Positions 1 through 4,087 of a DNA stretch of 6,591 bases are shown in pieces. The stretch's first letter is position 1. Each line of letters opens with the position of its first letter. Source of the DNA: CAZADH01 sp964483805 (lineage in GTDB: Bacteria; Muiribacteriota; Ozemobacteria; Ozemobacterales; Ozemobacteraceae); assembly GCA_964483805.1 (NCBI GenBank), contig CAZADH010000319.1, positions 1 to 6,591 of the forward strand, in the 5' to 3' direction. A program made the translations under genes and the position numbers. A model generated the notes under the pieces. It did not search any database. It worked only from the letters and a program-made list of their open reading frames with translations, and was not told the DNA's origin.

Positions 1-20
1 ACCCCGACGGGGCGGCGATC

Positions 21-54
21 AAAAACCGAGGGCCGGCATTGTGCCGGCCCTCGG
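21..54 (-). terminator. Rho-independent terminator of the 103-681 gene
   Basis: A perfect 13-bp inverted repeat (26-38 pairing with 42-54, loop TTG) is followed, in the minus-strand reading direction, by five T residues (the A run at 21-25). The first of these could extend the stem by one A-T pair. It lies about 50 nt past the stop codon of the minus-strand gene, the right place for its transcription stop. In the plus direction the stem is followed by no T run, so it probably works one way only. Confidence 0.88.
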
Positions 55-102
55 TCGTCAAGGGGTGACAGGACAGGGCGCTCGGCCAAAACGAACTAAG
101 GC

Positions 103-681
103 CTACCGCCGCACTTCGTCTTGCAGTTGCGCTTCCTGTTCAAAGAGTTTCTCTAGCCCCTGAGCCATGGCGGGATCCCATGAGTAGGCGGCGACGATGC
201 TGCGATAGTTTTCGAAAGTGGGCACGACGCCGAACAGGGTGGCCAGCAACTCCGGCGCTCGGGGGTGCTTCTTGTACTCCGCCTTGAAGATCTTGACGAG
301 CGAGTTCTTCGCCAGGAAAAGATGGTAGACGATGCGCTTCAGATCACGGTAATCGTGATCCATCATCGAGACATTGCTCTGGACGCGGGAAATATACTGG
401 CGAAGCTCGACCTGCAAGAGAATAATGCGATCGAGCAGTTCGGAAGCCGCAGGAGTGACCCGGATCTCGACTTCTTCACGTGAAGACCTCGAGTTCGCAG
501 CCATCTGAGCGCGCCGCGCAGCGAGCAGTGCAAGCCGATGACCGTCGCGCGAGTATTTCTCTGCCTGTTCGCTGAACTCGATCATGGGGGAGTCCCGAAC
601 CTGAATGATCAGTCGGCCACGCGTTTTCGGCAATGAAATGGCCATGGGGACGTAACGGCCAGAATTTTGTCGGCGCAACAT
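103..681 (-). CDS. Hypothetical protein, 192 aa, mostly helical
   Basis: I do not recognise a family for this protein. The start at 681 is chosen because a strong ribosome binding site, GGAGGTAG (698 to 691), lies 9 nt upstream. Met13 and Met33 are alternative starts but lack this. The first 75 residues are basic and probably partly disordered, with an Arg/Ala-rich stretch at 48-62. Residues 78-135 look like long amphipathic helices that could form a coiled coil, and residues 142-192 look like a further helical segment ending in an acidic/Gln-rich tail. There is no signal peptide, no membrane segment and no cysteine. A cytoplasmic structural or adaptor role would fit, but that is inference. 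It stands alone on its strand, divergent from the CNB gene, and is closed by a strong terminator. The reality of the gene is well supported by the binding site and terminator; its function is unknown. Confidence 0.82.
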   Translation of the reverse strand: MLRRQNSGRYVPMAISLPKTRGRLIIQVRDSPMIEFSEQAEKYSRDGHRLALLAARRAQMAANSRSSREEVEIRVTPAASELLDRIILLQVELRQYISRVQSNVSMMDHDYRDLKRIVYHLFLAKNSLVKIFKAEYKKHPRAPELLATLFGVVPTFENYRSIVAAYSWDPAMAQGLEKLFEQEAQLQDEVRR

Positions 682-690
682 TGGCGGGTG

Positions 691-698
691 CTACCTCC
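691..698 (-). promoter_or_regulatory. Ribosome binding site fixing the start of the 192-aa gene
   Basis: The minus strand reads GGAGGTAG here, 9 nt before the ATG at 681-679. It decides between this start and the in-frame Met codons 13 and 33, which have no comparable site. Confidence 0.7.
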
Positions 699-732
699 GT
701 GGGGCGGTGTCAAACTCCAACACTTTAATCGG

Positions 733-761
733 ATTGTAACCGAGATTGCGGAAGAGGAGAA
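733..761 (-). promoter_or_regulatory. Weak candidate promoter for the 192-aa gene
   Basis: On the minus strand a -10-like TACAAT (738 to 733, five of six consensus bases) sits 17 bp downstream of TTCTCC (761 to 756), which matches the -35 consensus at only three positions. Transcription would begin near 726, giving a leader of about 45 nt. The AT-rich stretch at 830-850 could hold another promoter. Confidence 0.3.
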
Positions 762-769
762 CCTACAGA

Positions 770-839
770 TTTACATAAACACAGAACGCCGACACAGGCG
801 TTATCTTTGGTCGAGAAATGCTGAGAGAAGTTTACATAA
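770..839. repeat. Direct repeat TTTACATAA, two copies
   Basis: TTTACATAA occurs at 770-778 and again at 831-839, 61 bp from start to start, near six helical turns of DNA. The second copy runs directly into the AT-only palindrome at 836-849. Paired sites with this spacing could bind a regulator, but chance similarity in an AT-rich stretch is possible. Confidence 0.4.
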
Positions 840-903
840 TAAATATTATCAGACTGATTGTTTCGCAAGGCGTCATTTTTCGGGCTTTTCGTGGGTCGGT
901 CCG

Positions 904-933
904 TTGACACGATTGTCACCCGAATGTTAAAGT
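904..933 (+). promoter_or_regulatory. Candidate sigma70-type promoter for the CNB/MCP gene
   Basis: A perfect TTGACA (904-909) is followed after 18 bp by TAAAGT (928-933), four of six bases of the -10 consensus. With 17-bp spacing the hexamer would be the poorer TTAAAG. Transcription would start near 940, about 40 nt before the ATG at 979. The -35 overlaps an inverted repeat, TGACA-N4-TGTCA (905-918), that would be well placed as a repressor operator. Confidence 0.5.
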
Positions 934-978
934 TTCGCAAACTCTCTCCCCTGATGAAATGAGGCGACCTCACCAACA

Positions 979-1662
979 ATGTCGGATGTCGATAAGTTAA
1001 CCTTCCTCAAGCAGGTCAACCTCTTCAAGAACCTCAACGACCGGGCGTTGTTGGACCTGGCCGCGATTACCATTGAACAGACCTACCCCGCCAAGGTCAC
1101 CGTATTCAAAGAAGGTGATCAGGGCGACGCCCTGTTCATCGTCAAGGCCGGCAAGGTCAACATCAACAAACGCACCCAGGCCGGGACCGAGGTCACGCTG
1201 GTCAGCCTCGGCAAAAACGCCGTCATCGGCGACATGGCCGTTATCGATGACCAACCGCGGTCGGCCTCCGTCGTCACCGTGCAAGAGACGACCTTCTACA
1301 TCATTACGAAGTCCGATTTCAAGAACCTGCTTGGCACGAATCCCGACGTCAGTTTGACCATCTTGCGATTGATGACCGAACGGCTCCGGGTCACGAACGC
1401 CCACCTCAAAGAACTCGAAGTGTCGGCCAACCAGATGCAGGAAGTCATCCGGGTTATCACCAAAATCGCCCGCAAGAGCAATCTGTTGTCGCTCAACGCT
1501 TCGATCGAGGCAGCGCGCGTCGGTGAAACCGGTGCGGCATTCTCGGTGGTCGCCACCGAGATGAAAAAACTTGCCGAGCAGTCACAGCAGGAAGCCGAGC
1601 GCATCGACAAGCTGATTCAAGACCTGCAGACCAAGACGAAGGCACTGGCAGGCATGAAGTAG
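979..1662 (+). CDS. Cyclic nucleotide-binding domain fused to chemoreceptor signalling tip
   Basis: This 227-aa soluble protein has two parts. Residues about 10-125 form a CRP-type cyclic-nucleotide-binding domain: a beta-barrel with FKEGDQGDALFIVKAGKV (43-60) and a phosphate-binding cassette GDMAVIDDQPRSASV (84-98). The phosphate-contacting Arg94 and Ser95 are kept, but the usual ribose-contacting Glu of the GE pair is Asp85. Residues about 128-222 form a short helical hairpin whose turn matches the methyl-accepting chemotaxis protein tip: SNLLSLNASIEAARVGE (167-183), then FSVVATEMKKLAEQS. The tip residues Glu177, Arg180 and Glu183 line up with those that build receptor trimers and contact CheA/CheW. 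There is no DNA-binding helix-turn-helix, membrane segment or HAMP domain. The inferred role is a cytoplasmic receptor that passes a nucleotide or other ligand signal to a chemotaxis-like kinase. No che gene lies in the window. The ribosome binding site is weak: GAGG at 961-964 lies 14 nt from the ATG and within a small TGAGG-CGA-CCTCA hairpin. Confidence 0.9.
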   Translation: MSDVDKLTFLKQVNLFKNLNDRALLDLAAITIEQTYPAKVTVFKEGDQGDALFIVKAGKVNINKRTQAGTEVTLVSLGKNAVIGDMAVIDDQPRSASVVTVQETTFYIITKSDFKNLLGTNPDVSLTILRLMTERLRVTNAHLKELEVSANQMQEVIRVITKIARKSNLLSLNASIEAARVGETGAAFSVVATEMKKLAEQSQQEAERIDKLIQDLQTKTKALAGMK

Positions 1663-1669
1663 CGTTCTG

Positions 1670-1678
1670 TGGTATATT
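1670..1678 (+). promoter_or_regulatory. Candidate extended -10 promoter for the hfq-like gene
   Basis: TGGTATATT gives an extended -10 (TGn) joined to TATATT, five of six consensus bases. No good -35 is visible, which is usual for extended -10 promoters. It starts 8 nt after the stop codon of the preceding gene and would give a leader of about 40 nt. A near-identical element, TGGTATCAT, precedes the gene at 4088. Confidence 0.42.
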
Positions 1679-1713
1679 GTATTTATGTGCGTCCGACTCG
1701 TCGGGTGCAATTC

Positions 1714-1720
1714 TAGGAGG
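1714..1720 (+). promoter_or_regulatory. Ribosome binding site of the hfq-like gene
   Basis: TAGGAGG lies 4 nt before the ATG at 1725. The spacing is slightly short but the match is strong. It argues against the longer reading frame that begins at 1677. Confidence 0.75.
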
Positions 1721-1724
1721 CGTC

Positions 1725-2057
1725 ATGTCGCAATACAACTCGGCCGTGCAGAATCTTTTCCTCGCTTCGGTGCGCAAGAAGCGGATTCCCGTCGAGGTCG
1801 CCCTCAATACCGGCACCAGCTTTCGGGGCAAGATTCGCGCATTCGACCAGTTCTCGATCAGCCTCGCTTTTCGCGACAAGGTCGAGGTCATCTACAAGTC
1901 GACCATCCTCTTCATCACGGCGCTGGCGAAACCGGCACGCCGGCCGCTGCCACCGCCGCGGCGTCCCCCGGTTGACCCGCGCGACAAAGGCCTGATCGAT
2001 CCGCGCAAGGTCGTCATCCCGAGGTCGAAATCGTCGCCATTCCCGTCGCGGGGCTGA
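1725..2057 (+). CDS. hfq: Hfq-family RNA chaperone with proline/arginine-rich tail
   Basis: Hfq is a ring-shaped (usually hexameric) Sm-like protein that binds small RNAs and mRNAs and promotes their pairing. Residues 8-66 of this 110-aa product match the Hfq fold: Gln9 and Phe12 in the N-terminal helix, the rim patch RKKR (17-20; RRER in E. coli), IPV, Gly30, Gly35, and FDQF (40-43) of Sm1. In Sm2 the usual YKHAIS is YKSTIL (57-62), so the proximal-site His is Ser59. Several positions matching the E. coli distal site also differ (Tyr25, Lys31 and Gln33 become Ala26, Ser32 and Arg34). Residues 69-110 form a basic, proline-rich tail probably lacking structure. An upstream in-frame ATG at 1677 would add 16 residues, but TAGGAGG (1714-1720) lies 4 nt before the ATG at 1725, which I prefer. 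The gene follows the CNB gene by 62 nt and ends at a terminator. Family assignment is firm; equivalence to E. coli Hfq is not. Confidence 0.88.
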   Translation: MSQYNSAVQNLFLASVRKKRIPVEVALNTGTSFRGKIRAFDQFSISLAFRDKVEVIYKSTILFITALAKPARRPLPPPRRPPVDPRDKGLIDPRKVVIPRSKSSPFPSRG

Positions 2058-2130
2058 CCGTCCGTCGCGGCAGCGCGCCGCAGCACGATTGATTCCGCGG
2101 TCCGGTCGCATACGGATTCCGTCACAATCT

Positions 2131-2169
2131 GCCCGTTCGTGGTTCACGCCACGGACGGGCGGTTTTGTT
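2131..2169 (+). terminator. Rho-independent terminator after the hfq-like gene
   Basis: A 12-bp stem (2131-2142 with 2149-2160, one T-G wobble) with a 6-nt loop is followed by GGTTTTGTT. It lies about 75 nt past the hfq-like stop and separates that unit from the zinc-ribbon/radC cluster. The 73 nt between the stop codon and the hairpin show nothing I can identify. Confidence 0.85.
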
Positions 2170-2269
2170 GATTGCCGCCGACGACTTCACTCAATGATGC
2201 AGCCGGTGTTGCCGATCAATTGGGCAGGACTTTAACCAATTCACAGGGCAATGACGGAGGTTGCACCCC
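2170..2269 (+). other. Leader region of the second plus-strand cluster
   Basis: This 100-nt stretch has to hold the promoter of the following genes, because a terminator precedes it. The only visible structure is an inverted repeat AATTGG (2218-2223) and CCAATT (2236-2241) with a 12-nt gap, which overlaps a poor promoter-like pair (TTGCCG at 2209-2214, TTTAAC at 2231-2236). I cannot place the promoter with confidence. Confidence 0.3.
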
Positions 2270-2374
2270 ATGGTCAAGGTGGTCGGCGAGATCAAATACC
2301 GGGTCGTCTTCGACCGCATGGTTGGCCTGTACATGTGGCACCGTCTTCCCGAATCTGTCCAGAATAGCCGCTGA
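2270..2374 (+). CDS. Possible small protein, 34 aa
   Basis: A 34-codon frame opens 9 nt after a strong ribosome binding site, GGAGG (2256-2260). Its product begins MVKVVGEIKYRVVFDRMVG and ends in Asn-Ser-Arg, is basic and amphipathic, and resembles nothing I know. About four fifths of its codons end in G or C, as in the real genes here, which supports translation. The stop (2372-2374) is 12 nt before the ATG of the zinc-ribbon gene and is in the same frame, so only this TGA separates the two. It could be a leader peptide coupling translation to the next gene, a free small protein, or, if the TGA is read through or is a sequence error, an N-terminal extension. The next gene having its own ribosome binding site makes the last option less likely. 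Confidence 0.5.
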   Translation: MVKVVGEIKYRVVFDRMVGLYMWHRLPESVQNSR

Positions 2375-2386
2375 CCGGAGCGAGAT

Positions 2387-3253
2387 ATGCGCCAATACTG
2401 TCCCCGTTGCGAAGCTGCCCTGCCGCCCAACACCGGAACCTGCAAGTCGTGTGGCTATTCGCCGCGCGTCTCATGTTCGGCCTGTGGTCGTCCCAACCTC
2501 GCATTTGCCGTGTACTGCGGAGGTTGCGGTCGTGCGATCCATTTGTCGCGCCGCATCGCCGAGAGTCTGACGAGTCTCGTCCCGAAGGTACTGCGTCCGC
2601 ATGTGCGAACGGTGGGCGCCGGGTTTGCCTTCGGCACCGTTCTCTTCGCATTCGCATTTGGCACGATGGGCATGATCAGCCCGGAGCGCCAGACGGTTCG
2701 TGAGGTGATGCGCACCGAGCAGGTTGCGCAAGGGATCGAACGGCCCCGGTGGAACGAATGGCAGGAAACCGCGCAGCCGTTGATGGCGGTTGCGCAGGCT
2801 GAACGCGAGGCAACGCACGCCGATCTGGTCAATTGCGGTAACCTGATTCTCAAGGTGTATCAGACACTTGCGCAGACACCGGGCCTCGACAATCGCACCG
2901 AGGGCGATGCCGCACGATATCTGGCCGCGCTCGGAACAAACTGGTCGCCTGAGGAACCACTGAAACGCGAAGATGCGGCGATCTTCCTGTTCAAACTGTT
3001 GGGTGACCTGTTCGACGTCGCCCCACCCGATCGGTCAACGATTGCGTATCAGGATATCCCGCGGTTCCACTATCTCAACATTCCGGTCGAGACGCTCGAG
3101 CAACTCGGTCTGCAACTGGGGCGGGCACCGAAGATGTTCGGGGCCGGCGATCGGGTGACGGTGGGTTGGCTGCAGACGATGATGAAACCCATGTATCGGG
3201 TTTGCGAAGCGCGCCTCAAGGTGCGCCAGTTCCCGTCGTTGGATGTCAACTGA
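2387..3253 (+). CDS. Double zinc-ribbon membrane protein with SLH-like C-terminal region
   Basis: This 288-aa protein begins with two zinc-ribbon units: CxxC pairs at Cys5/Cys8 with Cys19/Cys22, and Cys30/Cys33 with Cys44/Cys47. Each set of four cysteines should hold one zinc ion. A basic linker (54-74) leads to a single hydrophobic helix (about 75-97). Positive charge before the helix suggests the ribbons are cytoplasmic and the rest is outside the membrane. Residues 175-270 resemble one and a half S-layer homology repeats: LAALGTNWSPEEPLKREDAA (179-198), then YQDIP (221-225), a helix ending LGLQLG (240-245), and FGAGDRVTVGWLQTMM (251-266), following the SLH order D-P, L-G, F, vT-R but without the final Arg. 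SLH repeats often bind cell-wall polymers, so a link between cytoplasm and envelope is possible (inference). The start is supported by GGAG at 2377-2380, 6 nt upstream. The 3' end overlaps radC by 11 nt. Confidence 0.85.
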   Translation: MRQYCPRCEAALPPNTGTCKSCGYSPRVSCSACGRPNLAFAVYCGGCGRAIHLSRRIAESLTSLVPKVLRPHVRTVGAGFAFGTVLFAFAFGTMGMISPERQTVREVMRTEQVAQGIERPRWNEWQETAQPLMAVAQAEREATHADLVNCGNLILKVYQTLAQTPGLDNRTEGDAARYLAALGTNWSPEEPLKREDAAIFLFKLLGDLFDVAPPDRSTIAYQDIPRFHYLNIPVETLEQLGLQLGRAPKMFGAGDRVTVGWLQTMMKPMYRVCEARLKVRQFPSLDVN

Positions 3254-4013
3254 CGGTTCCGGTCGACCTCCTGGGGGGCAGCGGTGGGCGCCGTATCCGT
3301 CCCAGGTCCGCGCACCCGGTCAGGCCTATCCCGACAGCAATCCGCATGCCGGTCATCGGGAGCGGCTGCGGGCCCGCTTTCGTGATCACGGCCCGGCGGC
3401 GCTGAGCGACCATGAGTTGCTCGAGTTGCTGCTTTTTTTCGTCATTCCGAAACGGGACACGAAGCCCACGGCGAAAGCGCTCCTGAAGCGCTTCGATGGC
3501 TGGGCGCGGTTGCTGGCCCCCCGGGCGCCGACCCGGGAGGTTCCCGGCTGCGGTCCGTGCACGGCGATGTTGCTCGAAGTGGTTGGGGCGATCGTCGAGC
3601 GGCGGATCAAGCAACCGGCGTTGGGCGAACGCTTGACGATCGAATCGATTCCGAAGCTCGTTCAGTATCTGGGTGCCGCCATGCACGGTCTGCCTCTCGA
3701 GCAGGTGCATGTTTTGTATGTCGATCAAGCCAACAATATTCTCGCCGACGAGACGCTGTCACGCGGGACCGAGGAACAGGCGGCCGTCTATCCGCGACAG
3801 ATCATGCGCCGCGCGCTGGCCCATCACGCGACCGGGGTCATCTTGGCGCACAACCATCCGGCGGGGACGATTCAGCCGTCGGCGGCCGATCGCGAGATCA
3901 CGCGGGCGGTGGCTGCTGCGGCCCGCACGCTCGACATCCGTTTCCTGGATCACGTCATCCTCGGCGTCGATGCAGCCGGATACTTCAGCTTTCGCGAGGC
4001 CGGGCTGCTGTAG
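3243..4013 (+). CDS. radC: RadC family JAB/JAMM-domain protein
   Basis: This 256-aa protein carries the RadC layout. A proline-rich N-terminal extension (2-37) precedes GHRERLRARF (37-46) and DHELLELLLFFVIPKRDTKP (56-75). A short helix-hairpin-helix-like segment, VPGCGPCTAM, follows (100-109), and then the JAMM domain. The metal-binding motif HNHPAGTIQPSAAD (203-216) has the H-x-H-x7-S-x2-D pattern with His203, His205, Ser213 and Asp216, and is followed by LDHVILG (235-241). The usual PRE before the motif reads PRQ (185-187). JAMM proteins coordinate zinc and many are peptidases. RadC was named for DNA repair, but its biochemical role remains unsettled. The start at 3243 lies inside the upstream gene and lacks a clear ribosome binding site, so translation is probably coupled to the zinc-ribbon gene. 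A run of seven T at 3433-3439 lies in the coding sequence. No integrase or defence genes surround it. Confidence 0.92.
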   Translation: MSTDGSGRPPGGQRWAPYPSQVRAPGQAYPDSNPHAGHRERLRARFRDHGPAALSDHELLELLLFFVIPKRDTKPTAKALLKRFDGWARLLAPRAPTREVPGCGPCTAMLLEVVGAIVERRIKQPALGERLTIESIPKLVQYLGAAMHGLPLEQVHVLYVDQANNILADETLSRGTEEQAAVYPRQIMRRALAHHATGVILAHNHPAGTIQPSAADREITRAVAAAARTLDIRFLDHVILGVDAAGYFSFREAGLL

Positions 4014-4016
4014 GTT

Positions 4017-4036
4017 CCCCGCGTGCGTTCGCGGGG
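4017..4036 (+). terminator. GC-rich hairpin after radC, weak terminator candidate
   Basis: CCCCGCG (4017-4023) pairs with CGCGGGG (4030-4036) across a 6-nt loop, beginning 4 nt after the radC stop. No T run follows, so it is not a standard intrinsic terminator. It may slow polymerase, protect the mRNA 3' end, or be chance in GC-rich DNA. Confidence 0.35.
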
Positions 4037-4042
4037 CCGGCA

Positions 4043-4051
4043 TGGTATCAT
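4043..4051 (+). promoter_or_regulatory. Candidate extended -10 promoter for the 275-aa exported protein
   Basis: TGGTATCAT combines a TGn extension with TATCAT, five of six -10 bases. The -35 region is occupied by the radC-end hairpin and shows no good match. Transcription would start near 4058, about 30 nt before the ATG. The element resembles the one before the hfq-like gene at 1670-1678. Confidence 0.42.
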
Positions 4052-4076
4052 CCCCCAGCGAAGAATGTGAGACCCT

Positions 4077-4081
4077 GGAGG
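4077..4081 (+). promoter_or_regulatory. Ribosome binding site of the 275-aa exported protein
   Basis: GGAGG lies 6 nt before the ATG at 4088, an ideal distance. It decides this start over all earlier in-frame codons, which lie inside radC. Confidence 0.8.
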
Positions 4082-4087
4082 CTGATC

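Larger units (their letters stand above)
682..978. other. AT-rich divergent intergenic region with repeats
   Basis: These 297 bp separate two divergent genes and are clearly richer in A and T than the flanking coding DNA. Short ORFs can be read on both strands but have no ribosome binding site or family resemblance, so I regard the stretch as regulatory. It contains the 9-bp sequence TTTACATAA twice in direct orientation (770-778 and 831-839), an AT-only inverted repeat (ATAATA-AA-TATTAT, 836-849), and a TGACA-N4-TGTCA inverted repeat (905-918) that overlaps the candidate -35 of the rightward promoter. Confidence 0.6.

Noticed and set aside
1..20. CCCC-GAC-GGGG at the left edge as a separate hairpin or gene end
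   Set aside because: Too short and too close to the edge to interpret.
667..979. Short ORFs on both strands of the divergent intergenic region
   Set aside because: No ribosome binding sites, no family resemblance, AT-rich promoter-like composition, and overlap with the candidate promoters.
997..1404. Minus-strand 135-codon frame opposite the CNB domain
   Set aside because: An antisense shadow rich in Gly/Asp/Val; the plus strand carries clear domain motifs.
1677..1724. Longer start for the hfq-like gene
   Set aside because: The extra 16 residues are not Hfq-like, would begin inside the candidate -10 element, and have no ribosome binding site. TAGGAGG serves the ATG at 1725.
3557..4087. Upstream extension of the 275-aa exported protein into radC
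   Set aside because: It reads radC in another frame with Arg/Ser-rich low-quality sequence. The signal peptide and GGAGG place the start at 4088.
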